DNA from: Latrodectus hesperus
Lineage: Eukaryota > Arthropoda > Arachnida > Araneae > Theridiidae
Direction: 5' to 3'
NCBI GenBank assembly: GCA_037975125.1
Contig: CM075855.1
Location: forward strand, 83,275,278-83,339,277
DNA: 64,000 nt
The translations under genes were made by a program, and so were the position numbers. The notes under the pieces were generated by a model. That model saw only the letters and a list, made by a program, of their open reading frames with translations, searched no databases and was not told the origin of the DNA. Below, in pieces: positions 36,644-47,250 of the stretch (position 1 is the stretch's first letter; the number at the start of each line of letters is the position of its first letter).

Positions 36644-37364
36644 AGCGGAGTGTTTCTTTCCAATAAATCAGCAATTTAGTTCTACAAATGGAATAAAACA
36701 AATAATGCAAAGAAATAATTTTAGAAATCATTCACATTTTATCTTTATAACAATATTAGATAAATATACGAGTTCAAAGTTACATTGACAAAAAGGAAAT
36801 TCATAAAGAACACAAGAAAAACTGAATTTTCAATGATGTTTAAATGTTACTCATAATTTTGCTGGAAAATTTAACATTTGCACTTCTCATGTTCATTTAA
36901 CATATCTCACTTTTTTAGAGTAAAGAAAGAGAATTTCTATGATTATTAATCACATTAGATATCTAGTCTACTTCATAAATAAACAATTCTTGAAATTTAA
37001 ATCAAATAAAGGAATAGGAAATAATAAAGTTTAAGTCAAATAAAGAAATATGAAGAGTAACAAAAGAAATGTATTTTTATTATAAGATCTAAAGAATATT
37101 TTCGATTTTTAACACAGTTTAACAAAACAGGTTGGATGCAAAAAACTGCTAATGCTGTGTACGAGCTGCATTTAATTTGACACTAGAATTTAAAAATAGT
37201 AAGTATTAATTGGTGTATAAATCAATTTAAACAGATACACAAATCACGTTATTTCATATTTCTTATAAAGATTACGTGTAAAAATTTATTTTTCGATTCA
37301 TTAAAGCATATAACTTGTATAACAGTAAATTTACATGAGAAAGGAATAAATTAAAATTACTTAC

Positions 37365-37480
37365 TAAGATAAACATCAATCCGATAATATTTTTCAGACA
37401 GTCAACAAATTTATGAAACTCTACTAAATGGGGAATATCCCTTTCTGAATTTGTAAGTTTACTAAAAATAAAAGGCTGAG
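37365..37480 (-). other. Candidate Argonaute 5' UTR exon
   Basis: A minus-strand donor TTA|GTAAGT lies at 37365/37364, upstream of the acceptor at 36681. The start of the exon is not visible. The value 37480 is a guess, and the site needs transcript support. Confidence 0.35.
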
Positions 37481-37524
37481 ATTATCGATATCACTGTAAT
37501 CGAAAAATTACAAACCGAAACTTA

Positions 37525-37605
37525 CCAATTTACTGTTATTTTATAACAGTTATTAGCAACTTACCAGTTACCAATAACTGTTATAAAATAACGAAAGAAA
37601 TTGGC
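37525..37605. repeat. Hairpin-forming inverted repeat near the Argonaute 5' end
   Basis: GTTATTTTATAACAGTTATT (37535-37554) has an exact inverted partner at 37573-37592 with an 18-nt loop. Weaker pairing extends outward through CCAATTT. Confidence 0.85.
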
Positions 37606-37675
37606 GACTTTTGATTGGGTTTAAATAGCGGAAAACTCAACATTTTTATGTAGGAACACCTGAATATCGCCAATT

Positions 37676-37765
37676 ACGAACTGTTATTGGCGAAATTGAG
37701 ATGTTATTGGCAATATTAAACTGTGATAGGTGATATTGGGCTGTTATTGGCGATATTGAGGTGTA
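37676..37765. repeat. Short tandem repeat, about 4 units of 20-22 bp
   Basis: Variants of CTGTTATTGGCGATATTGAG occur head to tail upstream of the probable Argonaute start. Confidence 0.75.
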
Positions 37766-37854
37766 TTAAATAATATTTTGGAAGCTAACTTCATATAGAA
37801 TTGCTCGTTGGAAAATATTTGATTTACTATATATTTAATGGATAATATATCATA

Positions 37855-37936
37855 TTTTAACCACGGTCAGGTGACGAGACCACACTTGAGCCGGCACACT
37901 CCTCTCCACATCCACGCCACACCAGCGGAAAAACAT
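37855..37936 (-). repeat. GC-rich dispersed repeat, copy 2
   Basis: Its reverse complement matches 20788-20870 (TTCCGCTGGTGT, CGTGGATGTGGAGAGG, GGCTCAAGTGT, CTGACCGTGG). It ends about 45 bp short of the P-like element. Confidence 0.65.
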
Positions 37937-37982
37937 AAAATGTAGTTACATTAAATAACTTTCGAAACGTGAGGGAGAAAAC

Positions 37983-38013
37983 CATGGAGGAAGGAATATA
38001 AGAGGAGCCGCCC
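37983..38013 (+). repeat. P-like left terminal inverted repeat
   Basis: A 31-bp repeat starting CATGGAGG. Its partner is the split right repeat (42109-42091 plus 39502-39491). Confidence 0.9.
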
Positions 38014-38143
38014 TATTGGTCAGCGCTTGACGCATGTGTCATATCCCCTCTGTCTTCCAAAACATTACACTAAAACCTGTTATTTACTATAAAGCTTCTT
38101 GTTGAATTTGTTGTTATTCGGAATTTTCGAATTTTAAATAATA
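38000..38143 (+). promoter_or_regulatory. Probable promoter of the THAP exon
   Basis: An inverted CCAAT box (CTATTGGTCAGCGC, about 38012-38025) lies just inside the terminal repeat and about 120 bp before the ATG. The leader is AT-rich. Promoter activity is inferred. Confidence 0.35.
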
Positions 38144-38214
38144 ATGGCTGCTTGCTGTGCTTATGGATGTACAAGTCGACCTTCAAAAAAAATTCATGGA
38201 GTAACTTTTCATAG
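38144..38214 (+). CDS. THAP-domain first exon (P-like transposase remnant)
   Basis: ATG at 38144 opens MAACCAYGCTSRPSKKIHGV followed by TFHR, then donor GTAATT. This is the start of a THAP zinc-binding DNA-recognition domain (Cys-x2-4-Cys, then the TFHRFP turn). THAP domains form the N-terminus of P-element transposases and bind near the element ends. It lies 161 bp inside a P-like terminal repeat, so I assign it to the transposon rather than to a host gene. No second exon with the remaining Cys/His pair is seen before 39505. The gene is therefore broken by deletion. Confidence 0.82.
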
Positions 38215-39502
38215 GTAATTTCATTAATCTTTAAAACTTTTTGCTCACTAAAGTTAATGTTTCTAATCCTGTTGCATGTGCATCATATTGTTCAATTTTA
38301 TATGCCAAAAGCAAGCGTGAAAATATTAAAAACTGATTTTTTTTTAATTTTTAAAATTTTTTTTCCATATATAGGTTGTTTATTAATTCAAATGGAATTT
38401 TTTAAAAAAAAACCTTAATGACAACTTACATATTTAATTCTACAAGTTTCTTCACATTATGTGTAATATTAAACATTACCATGTTCTTAACTTTACAAAT
38501 GCTTTCATGTGTGTGCATACTTAAAAAAAGTAGGCAAATTTAAATATTAAACTAATGTTTTAAAATTATATTTTAATTAAAATTAAAATTTTATATTGCA
38601 TTATATTAAAAACTTATCTCTCTGTAAAAAAATTAATTTGAAGGAGATTAATTTTATAAGTTTAGGAATACATTTAATTGTTTTGCTAGTGAATAAATTC
38701 CAATTTTTTTAAACTAAAGTACTTAGTTTTTAACATTACATTAATATTAAAATATACTTTTTGAGAAGATATTTTAATCTTGTATAAATCTTATTTAATA
38801 TAATAAATCAAGATTTATTGAAAATCAATTTTAGATTAAAATATTTAATTTCTAGGGTTTTTACAGTTGACTTTAATTTTTTTTATACTTATTTAACGAA
38901 ATTTATTTACAAATAATTGATAAAAACTTTTTGTTCTAATATTGGACTCAAAATACATCAAAATAAAAATACTTTTACTATATAGATATAAATAAATTTA
39001 TATACAGAAGTATAATTCTTTCTTATAAAAAGAAAAATTATAACCAAGTAGCAGAATATTGCATACATAGATAAAATCACAGGAAATAACATGGGTAGGA
39101 AACTTTGCCACTGAGTAACAACAAAGAAAAGAAAAATTGACACTTTTTCCCATGATTATAAATATTATATGATATTTAATTTACTTCATAATTTTTCAAG
39201 TGTATCTCAGTCAATAAGGTGAGTAACACGCCTAAAATTTCTTTATTGAAATACATAATATTAATAAGCAGAAAAAATACAAAATAAGCACTTAACTATC
39301 AATAAAAATAACTTTTTTACAAATAGTAAGTAATTTAGATCAGTTTTATTACGATGTGTGTAATTTAAACGAAAATAATGCTTGCTTTTACAGTGCCCTC
39401 AATAAGAAAGTACCGTTTCTCTTGAAAGTCAAGGTGGGCGTGGTATCGTCTGCTAGCTACTTCACCGGCGCTTACGCTATTTCGCGGTTAGAACGGCTCC
39501 TC

Positions 39503-42093
39503 TTAAGGCCTGTTTACACGGTCCGAGTTTCTCGTCCGAATTTGCAATATGACGTCATCAAGACCGAGAAACGAGTTTCTCGTCCGATTGATCCGAGAGT
39601 GGTGTTTACACGTTCCGACTTCTCTGATTCGATATTTTAACGTTTATCGTAGTTTCGCTTTTAGTTTTCATTTGTTGCTGTTTTATTTCGCTTCCTTTGT
39701 TGTTGTTCAATTTAGTTAATCTCTATTTTTAATATGAATGAGGAATTAAGAATCGTAACAATAATGACGGTAGTGGCTATTGCTTCATTATTATCGAAAA
39801 AAAAAGTAATAATAGATCAGTGTGGACTGAACCTTGGCTGTCAAATCAGCACAATAGATTGTCAGAACAATTTTTGTGATAGGAATTTGTTGATATTTAC
39901 TTATAGTATTGTAGATCAAAACAAAAAAAAAATCAAAAAGAGATTTTTCTTATTGAGTGACATTTTAAACATATTTAAGCAAATATGGATACTAAAAATT
40001 CTAATGTAAATTATAAGATATTTTAAAAAGATTAGGTTTCATTTAGAAACATGTTTTTATTGAATTATGGCTAAAATCTATATTAACCATTTTTGCCATC
40101 ATGAGTCTATATTAATAATTTTTGCAATTAAAACTGTAAACACTTTTACAATGAGAGCTCATCATTCCACTAAACTACATTTATTTTTGAATAAATCTGA
40201 AATACAGAAATCAGTTTGTCTGCAATTTCAGCAGAATATGAAAAATAAATTTAAAAAATGTATCTACATAAATGTTATTTTTTTAATTACACATGAAACA
40301 CTTTAATAAAATCAGACATTAATTTAAAAACTTAATAAAATAGGCTTAAAAGTTTCATGAAATGTATAGATTATATATGTATATATATAAAGAAAATATG
40401 TATACATAATTTTTCCTTTCTTTTACATCGAGTATCTACTTTAATAAATAGCAGAGAACATTAAAAATCTTGAAACTAAAACTTGCTTTAATTAAAGTAA
40501 AATATTAACATTTTCAGTACACTTATAAAATGTTTCAATTCCTTCACAGTTGTATTTTTATACAAAATATAATCAAAAGAATACTATAAATGCTTAAATA
40601 AAAATACACAATATATTATAATTTGCCCACTTATAATAAAAACATTTATATTGATAAGTTTTCAATATTATGGAAAATGATATGATGTAAGAAAGTAACT
40701 CATGCAATTATAGGAAGAATACATTAAGAATTTTGATTTTGCTGTTAATTAAAAAATATCTAGCTGATTATACAAAATCTAGATTTTTAACATCTTAAAA
40801 GAAATTACTTGTGTTATAACAGTGAGGAAACTACTGGATATAAGACTGGTTTTATAAGAGATTTTAGAAACTATTTTCAGCTAATAGAAAATTAATTTGC
40901 TTATATGAAAATGATTAATAATTTGTCACAAAAACACTAGTCATTTTACAAAGATATAAAAAAATATTTCAGTGAGGCCATTTGATTCATAATAATGTAT
41001 GTATTACTAAATTAAGCAATATTTTTCTCCATTAAATTAAATTGAACAAAAAAGTTATGCCTTTATATTAAACTTAATTAAATAATAATATTTTGTTAAC
41101 AAAATTGATAAAGCCAATAAGTTGTTCTTAATGTATTTAGTTTTTTTCAATTATATTTGCATGGAACAATTGCTGCTTATAAAAAAAATTGATTAGAATA
41201 AGAGAAAATTTTTATTAGACTTGTCGATTTTTTAATATTTAATTATTCTAATAAACATGATTTATTAAAGAAAGAAACAAAAAAATCATAGAAATGACAA
41301 TAATTTGCAAATAAAAGATTTTCATTAGTTTTCAAATCATAACTTTTTTCTAGAAAGTTCTTGTTAATGCTTTGATAAAAACTATTTTAAAGCCAAATAT
41401 TTTTTTATCAAATCATTGGAATAATGTGATTCACTATATTCATTTTTATTTTTATTTTCATTAACCTGTTTAAAAGCTTTAAGATTCAAGTTATTTACAT
41501 CATTTTGAATTCCTTAAAAGGTATAGGAATAGAACAGTGTTAATTAAAGTCATCTCATCAGAAAATGCAGATTAATTACAATAATTTAAATTTTATTTAT
41601 TAATTTTTAATAGAAGAAAATATTTTTGTTCACATAAGAATAGGCTTCATAATTTTTTTTTTTTTTAAATTTCGTCTCATGATATATTTAATACAGCAGA
41701 CAGCTCTACGTATCCTTTGCTTCTGAAATTCTTGTGATAATCAACAGAATTTACTTTCCATAAATACGTCTACCCTTTATATTCTTCAATTAGAATTTCG
41801 ATTTGTTCTTTTGCCCAATTCATCTTGTCTATGTCCCACAAAGGAAACAACTGTTTGACGAAGAAAATTCTTCGAGTGAAAAATTCTATTTTCATGTTCT
41901 TCGATGACGTCACTCTTCCATAAAGCTGATTGGCTGTGGACGAAAATCTCGGAGGAAAAGTAGAACATGTTTTACTGCTTTCCGAGATCGGAGCTCGACA
42001 TCCGAGAACGTGTTTACATACTCCGATTTCGCGATGGCAACGGGTTCCGAGGAAGTTCGGACGAGAAACTCGGAACGTGTAAACAGGCCTTTA
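39503..42093 (+). mobile_element. Harbinger-like DNA transposon nested in the P-like right end (element 39506-42090)
   Basis: The ends begin AGGCCTGTTTACACG followed by GTCCGAG or TTCCGAG and TTTCTCGTCCGAA, inverted over about 36 bp. The 3-bp duplication is TTA (39503-39505 and 42091-42093), as PIF/Harbinger elements make. The termini contain repeated TCCGA and GACGTCA motifs. The 2.0-kb interior is AT-rich. The frame at 39734-40009 starts MNEELRIVTIMTVVAIASLL and is only weakly like the start of ALP1-type Harbinger proteins. No intact transposase is present. Confidence 0.85.
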
Positions 42094-42117
42094 TATTCCT
42101 TCTTCCATGGAGAAAAC

Positions 42118-43253
42118 AATCTGACAAAAATTACATAAACTAATATTTAAAATAAAAAATTAGATTTATATGTAAACTTTTAAAAAAATTCATTTGTTTT
42201 AATTTTTTCTTTAAAGTAATTCTTAATTTTCTCCATTAAGTTTCGCTTTCCATTACCGTTATCTTTAACAATCCAGTTAAGATGAAAGACTGCTTTTAAG
42301 AGTTAAATATGACCACGCCCCTCTGAGTGCTTATCCAACATCTCTTACTTTATGAGGTGTTGGATAAGCTTAGGTTTACTATACATTGATATCGACAGTG
42401 AATACGCCAACAGTTTATCTTGGCGAAGCATTTTGCACTCCAGTTCTGCTTACGGAAATATCCCCAAAAATGCTTAGAAAATGATGGCTAAAATATGATA
42501 TAGTAACATTTCTAAGTAATGCTATTTTCTATAGAAAGGTATAATAAGAAGTTTAACCGGTTAGCTAATAATGTATCACTCAGTTTATCAAATATATAGT
42601 AAATCATTTAAATGATTTTAAAATGAAGTCACTCTTAGATATTTATGTTGAATCATATGTGTTATTAAAAATGTTGAATAAACAGTAAATCCAATATTTT
42701 GTATTATAATTTCTCAAAAATTGATTTGACTTTATTTTATTATTTGAATTCCTATAAGAAGCTACGACTTTTTAAATTATTGAGGTAAGATTAGGATACA
42801 TTAAATTATGAAGCAAAAATACACTAATTATTGAGGTTAATTCTCTCAAATATTTTTATCGAATAAGAGCGAATTTTTTCTAGGAAACAATAAGATAAAT
42901 TTCAATTTATGTGACGAAAATTAAATAAGTTGTCATTATCTAATTTATTAATAACTTGTTGAAAACTATTTATTGCAAGAATTTAAGAATGAAACGTTTC
43001 ACTTGTTGATAAATTACTGTTACTACTTTTAGTTTGCAGTATTTGAACAGTAATTTAGTTAGTAATATTTGAATAATATAATGATTCTGCTTTATTCATG
43101 ATATGTATGTAGACTCTCTCACTTATTTATGGAACACAAAGTACAAAAATCCTACAATGAAATTGCTTAAAATTAGTTTAAATTCTCAATCTTGGTTCAA
43201 ATTACTTGCTATCTAATAAAAATAATTAAACAAAATACTGAAGTAAAAAAAAT
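42118..43253. other. AT-rich spacer
   Basis: Nothing recognised beyond simple AT-rich sequence between the P-like element and the LINE. Confidence 0.5.
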
Positions 43254-43363
43254 GGGGGGTGTTCCTGGATGGAGTGGGCGAAGTACGTCAGGAGTTTTTA
43301 CTCCTGGTAGGGTCACCCAAGGCGTGAAGGCCACTCCATAATTCCCAGCTAACACTAACAGGC

Positions 43364-44297
43364 ATGGAGCCTAGACAGCCTTCTTCCTCACGGTGCTCCA
43401 GTCTTCGGGCTGCAGAAGCTGCACTTTTTCTCCCTATGAATCAGTTGACAAATGATATCGATACTGCATCGTCCGTCGCGCAGGATAAACAGGGACGCGC
43501 TCGAAGTTTAGGCAGAGTATCTCGTTCGAAAAGTCATCTACGGTCTCCCTTTGCTTTAAAAACCCTTAAGATCTTGCTGTGCAAAATTAATGGATTGTCT
43601 ACTCTGGCTACTAGGGTCAAATTGGATCAATTACTGAAAATTGCGGAAACTAATGACGTCCAGATAATTGCCATTCAGGAAACTAAGTTAAGGATGAATA
43701 CAACTCTTAGGTGTAATGGATACCACATTAACAGGAAGGATAGACCTAATTCGAGAGGTGGAGTCTTGGCCTTCTTTATTCGAAACATCAAATACGAAAG
43801 CATTAGCACCCCCAGTTTTGAAAGCTCTGACCTTGAAATCCAGGGTATAAAAATTACATGGAGAGGAAAATCCTTAAACATTTTCAATGTTTACCATCCA
43901 CCATCAAAACCGGCTATCGGTTAGTCTCTCTAACATCATGGACAAAGATTCCATCATTCTCGGCGACTTGAATGCTAAACATACCATCTGGGGTTGTTCC
44001 AGTATTAATTATAGAGGTCTTGACGTTCTCCAGTTGGCTGATGACTGCAATTTTATGATCCTCAATGATGGAACGCCCACCCACAGTTCTTTTAGCTATA
44101 ATTCATCCGAGGCATTAGATATAGCCATGACCAGTACAGAGTTATTCCCGCAATGTTTGTGGTCAACACTGGATAACATTGGATGTGATCATCTGCCTAT
44201 CATTATAGAATTCAATAAGAGACAAAAATTCTTCAACTCCAATGGAAAATTCTGGAACTTCAAGAAGCCAACGGGACCTCTTTTAGAAACTCAGTAG
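43364..44297 (+). pseudogene. LINE endonuclease, frameshifted
   Basis: EEP endonuclease motifs appear in order: KILLCKINGL (Asn), IIAIQETKL (catalytic Glu), GGVLAFF, FNVYHPPS, then in the next frame IILGDLNAKHTIWGC (Asp and Asn), LDIAMTS and CDHLPIII (Asp-His). The frame shifts near 43900, between NVYHPPS and DSIILG. Each half is otherwise well preserved. In intact elements this domain nicks the target DNA to prime reverse transcription. Confidence 0.85.
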
Positions 44298-44605
44298 ATA
44301 GTGACCTGGCTTCTCTGTCACTTAGTGACTCTCTAAACACTTCCTGGCAAAATTTTAAAGAAATTATTCTTAAGCATGCTAAAGCTTTTATTCCTAGAGG
44401 TAATGAGAAACGTTATATTCCTCATTTCACTCAGGATTCTACTACTCTGGAGCCTCTTCTCAAGAAAAGAAAACATCTTCTTGAAACTGGCAGTCGTAAG
44501 GAGAATGGTTCTAGATCTAAGATCAATAAAATTAATGCAGAAATTAAATTACCATATACTTATTTAAAAAGATCTAGATGGAACGAAATTTGTATTCAAA
44601 TTGAC

Positions 44606-46240
44606 GTGAGAACTCCCAATTTAAAACTTTGGAAAATTATTAAGGGCATCAACAATGTGCATCCCCAATTCGAGGAGTGCAACTCAGTCAAAGATTATAA
44701 TGGACAACTGTTTAAGAACGATCAATCTGCTGCCAATGGACTTGCTACCTATCACCAACAAATAAGCAGGTTCAACTTCACCAACAAAAACAAACCTCTG
44801 TTGCTTAATACAAGGAATATTGTACATGGCTGTCGTAGCTCTAACTTTGGTGATTTTTCTATGACAGCTCACTTTTCTATGCATGAACTACTTTTGGCAA
44901 TGTCCTTCCTCGATCTCAGCAAATCTCCTGGCCCGGACGGTATCCATGGTCTAATGCTTGAAAACCTGGGATGCCTGAAAAAATAAGACTCCTTCACATT
45001 TTTAAATCTTCGTGGACCAAAGGCAGACTCCTCCAGGAATAGGAAAAGGCCATCATTATTCCAGTTAAAAAGCTAAGCAAAAATTCTTACTCCCCCGAGT
45101 TCAGACCGATTGCTCTAACTTGTACCACTAGTAAAATCATAGAGAATATGATTTTGATCAGACTTCGTTTTTTTCTGGATGAAAAAAAAACTTCGCCCTG
45201 AGCAACAGTATGGGTTTCGTAAGGGCCACAGCACCATTGATGAAGTCTTATTTTTCGCTCAAACCATCCGGGATTCCCAGAATCTTAAACCTACTAATCA
45301 CAGCGTTGCGGCTCTATTGGACTTGTCAAAGGTTTTCAACAGAGTTTGGAAACATAAACTCATCATTAAACTGCATAATACATTTAATGCCCGAGGTAAT
45401 ACATTGGCTTGGATTTCTGATTATCTCCATCAGAGGTATATAAGGGTTAAATATAACAAATCCTTCTCAAAGACTTCTCAACTTGGGCAAGGTGTTCCCA
45501 GGGTACTGTTCTCAGCCCAACTCCTTTTTTCTTATATTTGACTGGTATTGAGAGAACTATCTCTCTTGAAACGCGCATTGGAATGTTCGCTGATGTCATA
45601 GTTCTTTGGAGCTCTGGAATCTCCATTCCTGAGATAGAGTCTCGGATTAACAGCTCTTTGGAGGCCCTTTCCGAGTTTGCGGCGGAGATCAGGTTGAATT
45701 TTAATCCATCCAAATCAATTACCACATTCTTTACTACAAATAAGCACTTATATCACAACCAACCTTCTTTGAAACTTAATCATCAGAAACTTACTTACGA
45801 GAAACATCCAAAATACTTGGGATTCATTCTAGACCCGGAATTTACATGCATATCGAATACATTACCTTGAAAGCCAGGAAACGATTACGCATCCTAAAAT
45901 ACATTGCTGGTAGAGACTGGGGAGTGGATGTAACTACCATTAGAACTGCCTACCTAGCACTCATTAGGCTCATTTTAGAATATGGCTTCCCAATCTACTG
46001 TTGTGCTCCTAATTCCAATCTGAAAAATTAGAAAAAATCCAATTGAGTGCTGCACGCATCATTACTGGCTTGAAACGCAGCTGTCCTTCAGAAATAGTAC
46101 GTTTCGAAGTAGAATTACAGCCTCTCCATATCAGAAGACAATCCTGTCTAGTCATATATATTACAATAAACTCAACAGTTATGGCACAGTCAATCTACGT
46201 CAAATTACTTAAGAAACTGGACTCCGATCCAAAGATTTAA
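44606..46240 (+). pseudogene. LINE reverse transcriptase, broken and catalytically altered
   Basis: Motifs follow the LINE RT order over several frames: FLDLSKSPGPDGIHGLMLEN (44.88-44.97 kb), YGFRKGHSTIDEV (45.21 kb), LLDLSKVFNRVWKHKL (45.32 kb), LGQGVPR (45.48 kb), FADVIVLWSS (45.58 kb) and the KYLGFILD thumb (45.82 kb). The catalytic YADD is FADV and the usual DFSKAFD Asp is Asn, so two of three metal-binding acids are gone. Confidence 0.85.
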
Positions 46241-46608
46241 GAAGCACAGTCCCTTCAGTCTAGTTAACTCACTGCACTTAATCGAGAACAATGTCGAACC
46301 ACATGCCCTTCACTGTGGTCTAAACCCTGCTGAGGCTCTTTCCAATGTTCACTTCAATTACGAACTTTCTACGGCAATCATCAAGAGGGATTGTTTACCT
46401 GAATTGCTAAAACAACTAGCCTTGGAAACCAATAATAATATACCACCAAATGACATAAAATCTTTACTGATAGCAGCAAAATAAATCACCGAACTGGCAG
46501 CGGAATTTTCATCGAGACTTTTCATGACAAACTCCCTCTTAGTCAACGTAATCCCGACTTCTGTTTGGTTTTTTGTAGCGTAGCGAACTAATAGCCATTA
46601 ACATCGGA

Positions 46609-47207
46609 TTGGAATCCATCATGAGCGAAACTAATTATAGTGATGTCTGGATATTAACTGATAGCCGTAGTTCAATTCAACATCTTCAAAAACGGACTTG
46701 CTTGGGAGCCTCTCTATTCTACACAAGCTTAAAATTGTCTCCTTTCGGCATAATATCTATTTTCAATGGATCCCGTCTCACTTGGATATTAGAGGCAATG
46801 AAATAGCAGACACTTTAGCAAAGGAGGGCTCAGGTCATCCTGCTCCTTCTTCTTCCTCGCTTACCCACCTTGAACTCTTTTCCAGGAGAAAAACTCAATT
46901 TAAAACAGATTGGCAGGTACCTTTGACTCACCACTTCTACAAGGGTAAAAAACCGGGACTTTCTCTGGCTTTTTCCTGTGATGGGAAATCCAGCACTTGC
47001 CTTGCACGTCTCGCCTCTGGTCACTTGAAATGCCTCACTTTTGTAGCGGGTAATAAGACCTTCCCCCTGTGTTCTAAATGCCATGGACACCAAGCTTCTC
47101 CTGAGCATAACCTGAATTGTATGAATATAATATGGGACGAAATCTACACTTCTCCCCGCTTTGTCATCGATTTCCTTTCCGTCAACGGATTACTAGATTT
47201 GGTCTGA
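46609..47207 (+). pseudogene. LINE RNase H and C-terminal zinc knuckle
   Basis: VWILTDSRSSIQHLQ carries an RNase H catalytic Asp, and a second frame gives IYFQWIPSHLDIRGNEIADT with LAKEG. The downstream FPLCSKCHGHQASPEHNLNC is the CCHC motif near the end of such polyproteins. A frame change at about 46700 separates the parts. Confidence 0.85.
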
Positions 47208-47250
47208 CTCCATCAGACCTTTGGAGATAAGCAACAACAACAACAAACCC

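Larger units (their letters stand above)
37975..42117 (+). mobile_element. P-element-like transposon with 8-bp target duplication (element 37983-42109)
   Basis: The left end (37983-38013) starts CATGGAGGAAGGAATATAAG. The right end reads the same inverted at 42109-42091 and, after skipping a nested 2.6-kb insertion, continues at 39502-39491, giving 28 of 31 matching bases. Perfect 8-bp duplications GAGAAAAC flank it (37975-37982, 42110-42117). The 31-bp ends starting CATG, the 8-bp duplication and the internal THAP exon are all P-element traits. Without the insertion it is about 1.5 kb, so most of the transposase is deleted. Confidence 0.92.
43254..47250 (+). mobile_element. Decayed I-type LINE with endonuclease, RT and RNase H
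   Basis: It starts near a G6 run with a GC-richer leader. One reading path, with about eight frame breaks, gives an endonuclease (43.36-44.3 kb), an RT (44.6-45.9 kb), an RNase H (46.6-46.85 kb), a zinc-knuckle tail (near 47.05-47.12 kb) and a CAACAACAA tail at 47231-47246. The presence of RNase H and the triplet tail suggest the I group. No ORF1 is found. It is inactive. Confidence 0.85.

Noticed and set aside
38144..38214. THAP exon as the first exon of an independent host gene sharing a bidirectional promoter with Argonaute
   Set aside because: It sits inside inverted ends with an 8-bp target duplication, so a P-like transposon origin explains it better.
43675..43887. Minus-strand frames within the LINEs (also 44684-44884, 45447-45725, 58727-58957, 59757-60005)
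   Set aside because: The recognised endonuclease and RT motifs are on the plus strand.
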